Source of the DNA: Actinomycetales bacterium
GTDB lineage: Bacteria; Actinomycetota; Actinomycetes; Nanopelagicales; Nanopelagicaceae
Assembly (NCBI GenBank): GCA_018970885.1
Contig: JAGWVL010000002.1
Coordinates: 1-64,000 of the forward strand
DNA: 64,000 bases
Direction: 5' to 3'
The position numbers were made by a program, and so were the translations under genes. This document shows, in pieces, positions 50,653 through 60,914 of this stretch; the first letter of the stretch is position 1; each line of letters begins with the position of its first letter. The notes under the pieces are model-generated. The model saw only the letters and a list, made by a program, of their open reading frames with translations, searched no databases and was not told the DNA's origin.

Positions 50653-51326
50653 TCCAAGGCGTTGCGTGCCGTTAAGTAGGTACAGGTTTGGCACTCACTT
50701 CCCGCATCGGGAAGCTCTCCCTCTAGAACTTCGATGAACTCACCGATGACCTTCAAAAAGTTTGCTTGATCTCTTTCAACTGGGACATACTTTTGCATGA
50801 CTGCAAAGCCATACTCATCAGCGTTGCTACCGATCGCTGTTGTTGGCCGCCACACCAATAAACCCATAGAAGCTACTGATTGAGCCTTTCCTGCTGCTGG
50901 ATTTTCTAAAGCATAGGCATAGGCTTCAAGTTGGGGAGAGTAGAACTGACCACTATCTCGTTGACTATCAGAGACTTTGCAATCAATCAAACCGATTGTT
51001 CCATCCTCATTTGTTGAGACAAGATCGTACTTTCCAAGAATTCTCCACCGGCTTTCTACACCATTTACAACAAGTGGCTTGCTCTTTACCCATTCGCCCC
51101 ACTTGGTGACCTTGCCGGCACGAAGTGATGGATCAATTGTTGGCATATCTGCACCTTGAAAATGCTCCTCCTGCAATGCAGCCATAGTTCCAACAAGTGG
51201 AAAGGCACCGGGCATCGTTACCTTGAACCAGTACTTAATCCATAAACATCTTTTGCAGGTGGATAAACCAAAGGTCAAATCTGAGGGAGAGATATTTTCG
51301 CGGGCAGGTTTGGCTGGTTTAATCAT
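50649..51326 (-). CDS. PD-(D/E)XK nuclease-family protein, possibly Fe-S type
   Basis: Central GLIDCKVSD (D-x-K), N-terminal CKRC and C-terminal CQTC cysteine pairs. Confidence 0.72.
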   Translation of the reverse strand: MIKPAKPARENISPSDLTFGLSTCKRCLWIKYWFKVTMPGAFPLVGTMAALQEEHFQGADMPTIDPSLRAGKVTKWGEWVKSKPLVVNGVESRWRILGKYDLVSTNEDGTIGLIDCKVSDSQRDSGQFYSPQLEAYAYALENPAAGKAQSVASMGLLVWRPTTAIGSNADEYGFAVMQKYVPVERDQANFLKVIGEFIEVLEGELPDAGSECQTCTYLTARNALD

Positions 51327-51341
51327 GAGCTTATTGTGTAC

Positions 51342-51986
51342 TTAGGCGCTGACAATTGCAGAAATCAAAACCGAAATTCCCAAAATAATCATGATGGTTC
51401 CACCGGTTGCGCGTAATCGTTCTAACCTTTTGGCATCTGTTGCCAGCCAATTACGTGCTGTTCCAGCTAGCATTCCCCATGAGCCATCTGAAAAAAAGGC
51501 AAGAATTGCAAAGATAGCCCCTAAGAAAATTAATTGTGCTGTTACGCTGCCTCGTTCACGATCAATAAATTGCGGCAAAACCGCGGCAAAGAAAACCACA
51601 CCCTTTGGATTAAGTGCACCTACCCAAAAGCCATCGCGAATAGAGCGAGGAATTGTTGGTGCGATCTCGCCTTGGTTGGTCATATCGGCGGCATGTACGC
51701 TTCGTTTTCGAATTGCATCAATGCCGAGGTACACCAAGTACAAGCCGCCACCCCATTGCACAGCGACATAGGCAAGCTCTGATCGTTGCAGAATCGGTCC
51801 AAGTCCCAGAGCAACAAAGACTGAAAGAGAGAAGGCTCCGGTGACATTGCCGGCAACCGTGAAGACCGCCGTTGCTCGACCCCAGGCGATCGCACGAGCG
51901 ATGACAAAGAGCACGCTGGGCCCAGGGGCGAGGATGATCACCATGGCGGCTATCAGGTACTCAGGCAGGCGTGAGGGAATGACCAC
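51342..51986 (-). CDS. LysE/RhtB family exporter
   Basis: IILAPGPSVLFVIARAIAWGR; GFWVGALNPKGVVFFAAVLPQF. Confidence 0.92.
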   Translation of the reverse strand: MVIPSRLPEYLIAAMVIILAPGPSVLFVIARAIAWGRATAVFTVAGNVTGAFSLSVFVALGLGPILQRSELAYVAVQWGGGLYLVYLGIDAIRKRSVHAADMTNQGEIAPTIPRSIRDGFWVGALNPKGVVFFAAVLPQFIDRERGSVTAQLIFLGAIFAILAFFSDGSWGMLAGTARNWLATDAKRLERLRATGGTIMIILGISVLISAIVSA

Positions 51987-52050
51987 ATGGGGAGTTTAGG
52001 GGTGGGTTCGGGTTGCGCGAAGTAGGTATATCCCTCTAGATTACGGGTCG

Positions 52051-52069
52051 ATGTATCGAATAGATACAT
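52051..52069. promoter_or_regulatory. Perfect inverted repeat upstream of padR (putative PadR operator)
   Basis: ATGTATC-gaata-GATACAT about 54 bp before the padR start. Confidence 0.62.
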
Positions 52070-52122
52070 TCCACGAAGCACCGCTGAGCTGGGAAATAGA
52101 CAGGTAGAAGAAAGGGGATCAG

Positions 52123-52653
52123 ATGCGCTCGCGTTCAGAATCCCTCGAATTCGCACTTCTGGGTCTGCTCTCTCAAGCACCGTTGCATGGGTATGAGCTT
52201 CGCAAACGTATAGGAACCATCTTCGGTCCATTCCGCGCACTTTCATTCTCCGTTTTGTACCCACAACTTCGCCGCATGATGGAGGCGGGTCTTATTGAGG
52301 AGTCTGTTACAGAGACAACCTCGCGCAGATCTCGCATCGTATATGCGATCACCGAAAAAGGCGCTCGCCGTTTTGAGGATCTCACTGAATCGGTAACACC
52401 TGAAACATGGGAGGACGAGGGCTTTGAAATTCGTTTTGCCTTCTTCTCACCAACATCAGCGAAGAACAGAGTAAGAATTCTTGAGGGGCGCCATCGTCGC
52501 CTTAAGGAGAAAGCCGAAATCCTTCGTGGTGAACTCGAGAAGTCACCTGTTGGAATCGACAAATATCTAGAGGAGTGGCGACGTCATTCACTGGAAACAG
52601 CTGATCGAGAGATCGCTTGGCTGGAAGACATGATCAAAACCGAGAGGAAATAG
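52123..52653 (+). CDS. PadR-family transcriptional regulator
   Basis: [23 protein letters not shown] ... [15 protein letters not shown] winged helix plus C-terminal Vir_act_alpha-like helix. Confidence 0.93.
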   Translation: MRSRSESLEFALLGLLSQAPLHGYELRKRIGTIFGPFRALSFSVLYPQLRRMMEAGLIEESVTETTSRRSRIVYAITEKGARRFEDLTESVTPETWEDEGFEIRFAFFSPTSAKNRVRILEGRHRRLKEKAEILRGELEKSPVGIDKYLEEWRRHSLETADREIAWLEDMIKTERK

Positions 52654-52654
52654 A

Positions 52655-53752
52655 GTGAACATCACAACCGGTAAAGGCGACATCCGTGTTGCAATTGTTG
52701 GAGTAGGAAACTGCGCTAACTCATTAGTTCAGGGCGTTGAGTACTACAAGAACGCTGCTGTTGATCAAGAGATCCCAGGTCTTATGCACGCAGTTGTTGG
52801 GGGTTACCACATCTCTAGCATCAAGTTTGTTGCAGCCTTTGATGTCGATGCCAAGAAGGTCGGACTCGATCTTGCAGATGCAATCTGGGCAAGTGAGAAC
52901 AACACCATTAAATTTAGTGATGTCCCAAAGACTGGTGTTCCAGTTCTTCGCGGCGTAACAAATGATGGTCTCGGAAAGTATTACCGCGAGACAATCAAAG
53001 AATCAGATGCACCAGCTGTAGATGTTGTGCAGGTTCTTAAGGATGAGCAGGTCGATGTTTTGATTTGCTACCTACCTGTAGGTTCAGAGGAAGCCGCTAA
53101 GTATTACGCACAATGTGCAATTGATGCAGGATGTGCATTTGTTAACGCACTCCCAGTATTTATCGCCTCAGATCCTGTCTGGGAGAAGAAGTTTGCAGAT
53201 GCCGGTCTTCCTATCGTTGGAGATGACATTAAGAGCCAAGTTGGTGCGACTATCACTCACCGCATCATGGCTAAGTTGTTTCAGGACCGTGGAGTACACC
53301 TAGATCGCACCTACCAGCTCAATGTTGGTGGAAACATGGACTTCAAGAACATGCTCGAGCGTGATCGTCTTGAATCCAAGAAGATTTCAAAGACAAACTC
53401 GGTTACATCTCAGCTACATCATGATCTTGGAGACAAGAATGTTCACATCGGACCATCGGATTACATCCCATGGCTAGATGATCGCAAGTGGGCCTACGTT
53501 CGCCTCGAAGGCCGCGCTTTTGGCGATGTTCCGCTCAACCTTGAATACAAGTTGGAGGTGTGGGATTCACCAAACTCAGCTGGTGTGATCATCGATGCGC
53601 TTCGTTGCGCAAAGATCGGTCTGGATCGCAAGATCGGTGGAGCGTTGCTTTCACCATCTAGCTACTTTATGAAGACTCCTCCAACTCAGTACACAGATGA
53701 GGCAGCTCATGCAAAGACTGAGGATTTCATTTCAGGAAAGCTAGATCGCTAA
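52655..53752 (+). CDS. ino1: Inositol-3-phosphate synthase
   Basis: [18 protein letters not shown]-like start ([18 protein letters not shown]); [26 protein letters not shown]. Confidence 0.95.
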   Translation: MNITTGKGDIRVAIVGVGNCANSLVQGVEYYKNAAVDQEIPGLMHAVVGGYHISSIKFVAAFDVDAKKVGLDLADAIWASENNTIKFSDVPKTGVPVLRGVTNDGLGKYYRETIKESDAPAVDVVQVLKDEQVDVLICYLPVGSEEAAKYYAQCAIDAGCAFVNALPVFIASDPVWEKKFADAGLPIVGDDIKSQVGATITHRIMAKLFQDRGVHLDRTYQLNVGGNMDFKNMLERDRLESKKISKTNSVTSQLHHDLGDKNVHIGPSDYIPWLDDRKWAYVRLEGRAFGDVPLNLEYKLEVWDSPNSAGVIIDALRCAKIGLDRKIGGALLSPSSYFMKTPPTQYTDEAAHAKTEDFISGKLDR

Positions 53753-53783
53753 AGATTGGTAGCAGAAAAGTAAATCTGCAAGG

Positions 53784-53819
53784 AAAGCGCCCCTGGGATA
53801 AACCCAGGGGCGCTTTTTT
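53784..53819 (+). terminator. Rho-independent terminator downstream of ino1
   Basis: aaagcgcccctggg-ataaa-cccaggggcgctttttt, long GC-rich stem plus T-tract. Confidence 0.92.
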
Positions 53820-53875
53820 CCCATCGATGGCGTAGCAGATGTATTTTCTGAGTCCTCACCCCATAAGATGCGCAG

Positions 53876-54619
53876 ATGAGCGAAATTTTGAGCAGCCTAG
53901 AAAATAGAGTGCTAACCCTCACCTTCAATCGCCCCGAAAAAATGAACGCCCTGACTCGATCCATGTACTCAGGATTGGCTAAAGGTCTCAACGATGCGGT
54001 GGGGGATTTTGGTATTAGAGCGGTGGTTTTAACCGCATCAGGGGATCACTTCACCGCCGGAAACGACATAGTGGATTTCATGGACAACCCACCTACATCT
54101 GATGACTCAGAGGTAGCTCAATTTTTAGCGGCACTTTTAAACTTCCCAAAACCTCTTATTGCTGCGGTTAAAGGAAATGCCGTTGGTGTTGGAACAACCA
54201 TGTTGCTGCATTGCGATGTTGTAATTGCAGGACCGACGGCAAAGTTTTCCATGCCATTTGCATCCCTTGGATTAGTTCCCGAAGCCGGTTCTAGCTATTT
54301 GTTTCCGCAACTTGTCGGCTACCAAAGAGCGGCCAGAATCTTCATGACCGGTGAAAGCTTTGACACCGATTCTGCGATTGAAATGGGATTGGTGACTGCA
54401 AATGATCCTGACCCATTGGCACACGCAATGAGAGTTGCCGAGCAGATTGCCGAACAACCCCCACAAGCAATTATCAACACCAAGGCACTCCTAAAAGCTC
54501 GGAACCATGACTCTGTTGCAGCTGTCATGAAGGCCGAATTTGAAATCTTTGCGATGGCTTTGCAATCCGAAGAGGCTATGGAGGCCTTCATGAAGTTCAT
54601 GTCCAAGAAGGGTAAGTAA
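53876..54619 (+). CDS. Enoyl-CoA hydratase/isomerase family protein
   Basis: LTLTFNRPEKMNAL; HFTAGNDIVDF; VKGNAVGVGTTMLLHCDVVIA. Confidence 0.92.
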   Translation: MSEILSSLENRVLTLTFNRPEKMNALTRSMYSGLAKGLNDAVGDFGIRAVVLTASGDHFTAGNDIVDFMDNPPTSDDSEVAQFLAALLNFPKPLIAAVKGNAVGVGTTMLLHCDVVIAGPTAKFSMPFASLGLVPEAGSSYLFPQLVGYQRAARIFMTGESFDTDSAIEMGLVTANDPDPLAHAMRVAEQIAEQPPQAIINTKALLKARNHDSVAAVMKAEFEIFAMALQSEEAMEAFMKFMSKKGK

Positions 54620-55450
54620 ATGTCACTAGCCGGTAAGAGAGTTTTCATCACAGGCGGTTCCCGTGGGATCGGTTTAGCGATTGCACTTCGAGCAGCACGC
54701 GATGGTGCATTGATTGCAATCGCCGCGAAGACATCCGATCCCAACCCGAAGCTTCCCGGCACGATTCACACAGCTGCTGCTGATATTGAGGCTGCAGGTG
54801 GCAAAGCACTTGCTATTCAATGCGATCTTCGCGATGAAAATCAGATCGAAGCGGCGGTTGTTCAGGCTGCCGAAGCATTTGGTGGCATCGATATTTTGGT
54901 CAATAATGCAAGTGCAATTAACTTAACTCGCACCGATCAAACACCAGCAAAGCGTTTTGACCTGATGTTTGATGTTAATGTTCGTGGAACTTTTCTCACG
55001 TCCCAGGCCGCGCTACCTTATTTACGCAAGTCAGCAGCTGATGGTCGTAACCCCCACATCCTTAACCTATCTCCACCGCTTTCGATGAAGCCGGTTTGGT
55101 TTAAAAACCATGTCGCTTACACAATGGCCAAGTACGGAATGAGTATGTGTGTCCTAGGTATGGCTGAGGAGTTCAAGCGTGATGGAATCGGTGTCAACGC
55201 GCTATGGCCACGCACAGTGATTGATACCGCAGCACTTCAGATGATTCCGGGTGTCGATGCATCAGCCGGTCGAACACCAGAGATCTTGGCAGATGCTGCT
55301 TACATTATCTTCAACAGGGATGCAAAGGTGTGTACCGGAAATTTCTTTGTCGATGATCTAGTACTAGCAAGTGAGGGTATAACAGATTTAGAAAAGTATT
55401 CTGTTACCCCTGGAACTAAAGATTTCTTACTCGACTTCTTTCTGGATTAA
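54620..55450 (+). CDS. SDR-family oxidoreductase, HSDL2-like
   Basis: VFITGGSRGIGLAIALRAARDGA; LVNNASAINL; HVAYTMAKYGMS. Confidence 0.92.
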   Translation: MSLAGKRVFITGGSRGIGLAIALRAARDGALIAIAAKTSDPNPKLPGTIHTAAADIEAAGGKALAIQCDLRDENQIEAAVVQAAEAFGGIDILVNNASAINLTRTDQTPAKRFDLMFDVNVRGTFLTSQAALPYLRKSAADGRNPHILNLSPPLSMKPVWFKNHVAYTMAKYGMSMCVLGMAEEFKRDGIGVNALWPRTVIDTAALQMIPGVDASAGRTPEILADAAYIIFNRDAKVCTGNFFVDDLVLASEGITDLEKYSVTPGTKDFLLDFFLD

Positions 55451-55460
55451 GATCCCCACT

Positions 55461-55973
55461 ATGCGTAAATTACTGAGCGTCCTGTTTGTAGCTTTTCTAG
55501 GATTTGCTACAACCCCTCAAGCTTTTGCACATGTGGAGGTCGTAAACTCCTTTCCAGAGCAATTTTCCAATGTCAATCCAATCCCAACGCAGGTTTGGAT
55601 TGAATTTAGCGGAAATCTGCAAACCCTTGATGGGCAAGCGGTCAACACGCTTGAAGTTGTTGATTCAACTGGTATTGCTGTGAACTATGAGGATCCAATC
55701 ATTAGTGGTGGACGAATCACAACCAAGATTTCAGGACAAAGTGCACCGGGAGCTTTCACCGTTAAATATCGAGTTGTTGGTGATGATGGGCATGTAATCG
55801 AAGGTGAATACAGTTTTAACGCTTCGCCAGATTACGCAGAAGGTCAATCTCCGATGCCAATAAGTGCTGGGCCGGAGAAAGCTGAATTCTCCATAGGAGC
55901 GATCGTGCTTGCAGTGTTTTTGGTGATCTTTGCAATTGGATACTTCATAAATCTCAAAAAAGATAAAAGGTAG
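55461..55973 (+). CDS. CopC-domain copper-resistance-like protein with C-terminal TM anchor
   Basis: Signal peptide, AHVEVVNSFPEQFSNV, GDDGHVIEGEYSF; C-terminal hydrophobic helix. Confidence 0.9.
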   Translation: MRKLLSVLFVAFLGFATTPQAFAHVEVVNSFPEQFSNVNPIPTQVWIEFSGNLQTLDGQAVNTLEVVDSTGIAVNYEDPIISGGRITTKISGQSAPGAFTVKYRVVGDDGHVIEGEYSFNASPDYAEGQSPMPISAGPEKAEFSIGAIVLAVFLVIFAIGYFINLKKDKR

Positions 55974-55975
55974 AA

Positions 55976-57397
55976 ATGCCTGTATTTGATCTCGAGATCA
56001 ACGGCCCCAATGTAATTGCAGAGTCTGAACGATCAGGAAAAGCCCATTCCTTGTTTTGGCCTTGGGCTGGTGCAAATGTGTCATTGCTTGCCCTTTCGTA
56101 TGGAGCTTTCTTTTTAGGGTTTGGAATCTCATTGAGGCAAGCAACAGCCGCAGCCTTTATCGGGACAATCGGATCTTTTCTCTTGGTAGGAATTAGCTCA
56201 TTGGCTGGAAAAAGATCCAACGCCCCAACGATGGTTTTGTCGAGGGCTTCATTTGGCGTTAAAGGTAGCCGTCTTCCAGGAGCACTCTCCTACTTGATCT
56301 TTGTGGGATGGGAGACTGTTTTAGTCTCACTCGCAACACTTGCAACGGGAACTGTTTTCGCTCGCATCGGGGGAGTAGCTAACAATGTGGCTTTAATTCT
56401 TGGTTTCATTATCGCGGTCTCCCTGACCGTTTTTGGTGGTGTTTTAGGTTTCACAGTTATTATGAAACTTCAAAAGTTACTTACCATCACGACAATTGTT
56501 ATGACTTTGATCTATGTCTTACTGACCGTTGATAACATTAATTGGAACACTATCAATGCGATTCCAGATGGTTCACTTCAGAGTTTCATTGGAGCAATTA
56601 TTTTTGGCGTCACCGGCATTGGTCTGGGGTGGGTGAACGCAGCAGCGGATTACTCTCGTTATCTACCCCGAAACGTTTCTAGCAAGGCTGTGGTTGGTTG
56701 GACAGTTTTAGGTGCATCGATTGTTCCAATTGTTTTAGTCATTTACGGTGCTGCCTTATCTGGAAGCAGTAAAGAGCTCAGTGATGCGATCTCCATGGAT
56801 CCAATCGGCGCTTTAACCACGTTGTTGCCAACTTGGTACCTCATTCCTTTTGCACTAGTGGCAATTTTGGGTTTAGTGGGGGGCGCGATTTTGGATCTTT
56901 ACTCATCTGGTCTGGCGTTAGTTTCGATCGGGGTGCCGATTAAGCGTCACCAGGCTGCGATTATCGATTCGGTCATCATGCTTGCAGGAACTATTTATAT
57001 CGTGTGGGTTGCAGATAATTTCTTTTACCCTTTCCAAGGTTTCTTAATTACCCTTGGGGTACCAGTTGCTGTGTGGTCGGCAATATTTGTTGCTGATGTT
57101 GTTATGCGCAAAAAGGCTTATTCAGAGAAGGATCTCTTTGATTCCAAAGGTTTATACGGATCTGTTAATAAAGGTTCGCTCCTTTTGATGGGTGTTGGCT
57201 CGATTATTGGCTGGGGTTTTGTGACAAACACCTTTGCACCCTGGCTGGAGTGGCAAGGGTATCTTTTGCGTTTCATCGGCGGAAAAGATGGAGCGTGGGC
57301 GTACTCCAATATTGGCGTTATCTTCGCCTTGTTAATCGGCTTTTTTGGCCACATAGTCCTGGCGCGAAAAACTATCGTGAAGCAGGAGTCCTTCTAA
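55976..57397 (+). CDS. NCS1-family nucleobase (cytosine/purine) permease
   Basis: About 12 TM; FWPWAGANVSLLALSYGAFFLGFGISL; CodB/NCS1-like. Confidence 0.88.
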   Translation: MPVFDLEINGPNVIAESERSGKAHSLFWPWAGANVSLLALSYGAFFLGFGISLRQATAAAFIGTIGSFLLVGISSLAGKRSNAPTMVLSRASFGVKGSRLPGALSYLIFVGWETVLVSLATLATGTVFARIGGVANNVALILGFIIAVSLTVFGGVLGFTVIMKLQKLLTITTIVMTLIYVLLTVDNINWNTINAIPDGSLQSFIGAIIFGVTGIGLGWVNAAADYSRYLPRNVSSKAVVGWTVLGASIVPIVLVIYGAALSGSSKELSDAISMDPIGALTTLLPTWYLIPFALVAILGLVGGAILDLYSSGLALVSIGVPIKRHQAAIIDSVIMLAGTIYIVWVADNFFYPFQGFLITLGVPVAVWSAIFVADVVMRKKAYSEKDLFDSKGLYGSVNKGSLLLMGVGSIIGWGFVTNTFAPWLEWQGYLLRFIGGKDGAWAYSNIGVIFALLIGFFGHIVLARKTIVKQESF

Positions 57398-58169
57398 GCC
57401 AGACATATCCGATTATTCCCGACAGGATTGCTGAGACAAAAAGGCCTAAGCGAACCTGATCGAGTTCGGCTTGATTCTTGGCGGCAATTTCTGCAATTAC
57501 CAAGGAAACTGTCATTCCCATTCCGGCTAGGGCACCGATTCCAGCTATAGCTTTAAGGTTTATCTGCGTCTTGCCTCCGAGTTTGATTGCTATCCAAGCA
57601 AAAAGTGTAATTCCTAGAATTTTTCCAATAGATCGTGCAATTACTAAAGCAACCATCGTTGTAGATGTAAAACTGTTGAGATCAATATCCAGGGGAATAT
57701 TGATAGCAATAATCACAGGCACAATGAAATAAGTTGAAAAAGGGGTGAGCACCTTGATCGCTCTATTTGAGTGAGATTTACTCAATGGAAGCAGAGCGCC
57801 AAGCGCTGCAGCACCTAGAGTTGAAAGCGCTTTTTCGGGATTTAGGTCATCTCCGTAGAAGGCTCCTAAAATCATCAGAGAGAAAAGATCATCAGCTATG
57901 GCAAGAGTCAACAGAAATATTCGCGCCTGGGGATGAACGCGATTTCCCAAAAGCGATAAAACACCTAAAGCCAATGCGATATCCGTTGGCATTGCCGTTG
58001 CCCAGACATGTGAATTGGGATTTAAAACAAGAAAGATGAATGCAGGAAAAATCATTCCGCCTAGCGCTGCAACAATCGGAACAATTACAGATTTGAAATC
58101 CTTCAATCCATGTCTAATCTCTAGACCAACCTGAAAGAAAAAGATGGCGATTAAGAGATTGATGAACAT
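57372..58169 (-). CDS. Short NhaA-type Na+/H+ antiporter homologue
   Basis: FFQVGLEIRHGL, ATAMPTDIALALGVLSLLGNRV, LTLAIADDLFSLMIL, AGIGALAGMGMTVSLVIAEIA; 265 aa; in-frame TAG four codons upstream of the ATG. Confidence 0.88.
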   Translation of the reverse strand: MFINLLIAIFFFQVGLEIRHGLKDFKSVIVPIVAALGGMIFPAFIFLVLNPNSHVWATAMPTDIALALGVLSLLGNRVHPQARIFLLTLAIADDLFSLMILGAFYGDDLNPEKALSTLGAAALGALLPLSKSHSNRAIKVLTPFSTYFIVPVIIAINIPLDIDLNSFTSTTMVALVIARSIGKILGITLFAWIAIKLGGKTQINLKAIAGIGALAGMGMTVSLVIAEIAAKNQAELDQVRLGLFVSAILSGIIGYVWLRRTPASR

Positions 58170-58198
58170 GGTTCCAATCTACTGCAGATAGATACAAC

Positions 58199-58223
58199 AA
58201 AACCCGCCTTTTTAGGGGCGGGC
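58199..58223 (-). terminator. Rho-independent terminator downstream of glnA
   Basis: Minus strand: CCCGCC-cctaaaaa-GGCGGG followed by TTTTGTTG. Confidence 0.85.
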
Positions 58224-58257
58224 TCTGTTCTTACGGGACTATTTAATTACATTAGGT

Positions 58258-59691
58258 TTAGATGTCGTAATACAGTTCGAACTCAGCTGGGTGTGGACGT
58301 AGTCGAACATAATCAACTTCGTTCTTACGCTTCCATTCAATCCACGTAGAGATTAAATCCTCAGTAAATACTCCACCCTTAGTTAAAAATGCATGGTCCT
58401 TTTCCAATGAGTTCAAAACTGCATCTAGAGAACCAGGAACCTGCGGGATTGATGCAGCCTCTTCGCCTTCTAGCTCGTAAAGATCCTTATCAACTGGGGC
58501 AGGTGGTTCGATCTTATTGACGATTCCATCAAGACCAGCCATCAACATCGCTGCAAAGGCTAGATATGGATTTGATGATGGATCTGGGCAACGGAATTCG
58601 ATGCGCTTGGCCTTTGGATTGGATCCGGTAATTGGGATGCGGATACAGGCAGAGCGGTTACGAGCGGAGTAAACAAGGTTTACAGGTGCTTCGTACCCTG
58701 GAACCAAGCGACGGTATGAGTTCACTGTTGGGTTAGTGAAGGCTAAGAGTGATGGCGCGTGCTTCAAAAGACCACCGATGTACCAACGAGCCATTTCTGA
58801 AAGATCGCCATATGTACCTGCCTCGAAGAACAGTGGCTTCCCATCTTTCCACAGTGATTGGTGAACGTGCATACCTGAGCCGTTGTCGCCGAAGAGTGGC
58901 TTTGGCATGAATGTTGCTGTCTTTCCACCTTGCCATGCGGTGTTGCGAATGACGTACTTAAACTTCATCACATCATCACCTGCATGCAAAATATCGGAGA
59001 AGCGGTAGTTAATCTCCATCTGACCTGCAGTTCCCACCTCATGGTGTGAACGCTCGACGAGAAGTCCTACCTTGCCTAACTGCATCACCATTTCATCACG
59101 AAGATCTGCATACTGATCAGTTGGCGAAACGGGGAAGTAACCACCCTTCACACGTGTTCGGTAACCACGGTTAGGAGTTCCATCTGCATCGTATTCAACG
59201 CCCGTGTTCCAGGCACCTTCGTATGATTCAATCTCATGAACTGATGTATTGATGCCGGTCTTGAAGCGAACACTGTCAAAGACATAGAACTCAGCCTCTG
59301 GTGCAAAGAAAGCTGTATCTGCAAATCCCAAAGAACGCATGTAGTCAACAGCTTTTGCAACAACTCCACGTGGGTCTCGACTATATGGCGAATTATCAAC
59401 TGGATTGTGAACTGAGAAAATAATGATGAGGGTTTTTTCCTTGCGGTAAGGATCAATGTAAGCAGATTCCGGTACCGGCAAAAGTTTCATATCTGATTCG
59501 TCAATTGATTGGAAACCTCGAATAGAGGAACCATCAAACATTAAGCCATCGGTAAACACAGCTTCATTAAATGATTCAACAGGAACGTTGAAGTGATGCT
59601 GAATACCCGGTAAATCTGTAAAGCGGACATCAACTAATTTGACATCCTCTTTCTTAATGTAAGCAAAAATTTCTGCTGCGTTCTTAAACAT
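58258..59691 (-). CDS. glnA: Glutamine synthetase type I
   Basis: [60 protein letters not shown] adenylylation-type Tyr; start ATG 59691. Confidence 0.97.
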   Translation of the reverse strand: MFKNAAEIFAYIKKEDVKLVDVRFTDLPGIQHHFNVPVESFNEAVFTDGLMFDGSSIRGFQSIDESDMKLLPVPESAYIDPYRKEKTLIIIFSVHNPVDNSPYSRDPRGVVAKAVDYMRSLGFADTAFFAPEAEFYVFDSVRFKTGINTSVHEIESYEGAWNTGVEYDADGTPNRGYRTRVKGGYFPVSPTDQYADLRDEMVMQLGKVGLLVERSHHEVGTAGQMEINYRFSDILHAGDDVMKFKYVIRNTAWQGGKTATFMPKPLFGDNGSGMHVHQSLWKDGKPLFFEAGTYGDLSEMARWYIGGLLKHAPSLLAFTNPTVNSYRRLVPGYEAPVNLVYSARNRSACIRIPITGSNPKAKRIEFRCPDPSSNPYLAFAAMLMAGLDGIVNKIEPPAPVDKDLYELEGEEAASIPQVPGSLDAVLNSLEKDHAFLTKGGVFTEDLISTWIEWKRKNEVDYVRLRPHPAEFELYYDI

Positions 59692-59777
59692 GCTTCTCCC
59701 AATTTCACATGTGATGCGCAGACCCCTCATCATTGAGTTTCTGGCGCTTTTAGGTAGTTGAACCCTAGGTCCACATG

Positions 59778-59815
59778 GTGAAAATGACATAACCCGCTTG
59801 TTAAATTCATGTTAC
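59778..59815 (-). promoter_or_regulatory. Candidate GlnR-type box upstream of glnA
   Basis: Minus strand: GTAAC-atgaat-TTAAC-aagcgg-GTTAT-gtcatt-TTCAC, spacing as in gTnAC-n6-GaAAC-n6-gTnAC-n6-GaAAC. Confidence 0.55.
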
Positions 59816-59846
59816 GTCTGAGGGGTTTGAGCGTTAGGCTTGTCAC

Positions 59847-60218
59847 ATGAGCGCTCAATTCACCCGCGTCACTCTGGGACGTCGAATGTCGGCTTTGATG
59901 GTTGATTGGCTGGCTTGTTACTTCATCGTTGCCGCCTCAGCTGGTGGGCTCGGCAAGATGGCCCCCAACCGTTCTTGGACCGTTTTAGCGCTCTTTTTTG
60001 CCGAGGTCGCAATCCTCTCAGCCTTACAAGGTGCTTCCCTGGGTCACCGAATTTTTGGAATCAAGATTATTCGTTTTGCCGACGGGGGAGCAATTACTCC
60101 TGTTCAAGCGCTCATAAGATCTGCGCTGTTGGTTACTGTGATTTTTGCAATCACCTTTGATGAAAATGGCAGAGGCATGCATGAGCGCTTCAGTGGAAGC
60201 GTTTTAACGCGAGCTTAA
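59847..60218 (+). CDS. RDD family membrane protein
   Basis: GRRMSALMVDWLACYFIV; GASLGHRIFGIKI; divergent from glnA. Confidence 0.9.
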   Translation: MSAQFTRVTLGRRMSALMVDWLACYFIVAASAGGLGKMAPNRSWTVLALFFAEVAILSALQGASLGHRIFGIKIIRFADGGAITPVQALIRSALLVTVIFAITFDENGRGMHERFSGSVLTRA

Positions 60219-60235
60219 AGTTAAGGATTCCCGGG

Positions 60236-60910
60236 TTAGCGGATTTTTGGAGCACGAGTAGGCATTGGTCCCTTTGGAATTGGCATCGACATACCGCCAA
60301 CAGCCTTAAGACGTGCACGAACCTCACGCATTTGGTGCGGTGTTAACTTTTTTGGAAGTCGACGCAAATGCTTTTGCAGTTTACGAATTGGCACTCGACC
60401 ATCTTCGTTGCCAACAAGAATCTCAGTGATCGGGACGCCAGGGGCAAAGCGCTCCGCCTTCTTGCGCTCATCAGCGAGCATCTGGCGAACTGCGTTAGAA
60501 CCCTCGCCAGTTAAAACAATTCCGGCACGGCCAACACTGCGATGAACCATGTCCTGGTTTCTCGCAACTGCTACAGCGGGAGTAGTTGTCCAACCTTTGC
60601 GAATTGCCATCAAGACACTCGCACCCGCTCCAATCTGACCTTCAATTGATGTGTAAGCCGCTGTTCCCGCTTGACGTGTAAAGAACAAAAGAGTGATGAG
60701 AAGAGCCAATGGAAAAAAGATAAAGCCGAAATAAATAGGATGACCAATAGCGGCTCCGATACTGATACCTATCGCCCAAGAAATGGCAAAGATTCCTATC
60801 AGCGCGACGGTGATCCAAGGTTTTACTTGCTTGGTTACTTTGTAAGCATCCCGGAAGGTTTGGAATCGAGGGGTCTTAATCTTCTTTTCTTTAGCTTTTC
60901 TCTTAAACAT
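60236..60910 (-). CDS. DUF4191 family membrane protein
   Basis: Two TM helices, basic termini, position between lipA side and glnA as in actinobacteria. Confidence 0.85.
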   Translation of the reverse strand: MFKRKAKEKKIKTPRFQTFRDAYKVTKQVKPWITVALIGIFAISWAIGISIGAAIGHPIYFGFIFFPLALLITLLFFTRQAGTAAYTSIEGQIGAGASVLMAIRKGWTTTPAVAVARNQDMVHRSVGRAGIVLTGEGSNAVRQMLADERKKAERFAPGVPITEILVGNEDGRVPIRKLQKHLRRLPKKLTPHQMREVRARLKAVGGMSMPIPKGPMPTRAPKIR

Positions 60911-60914
60911 GGCT

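Noticed and set aside
54319-54762. 147-aa minus-strand ORF spanning the crotonase-SDR junction
   Set aside because: Antisense to two well-supported genes; no recognizable family.
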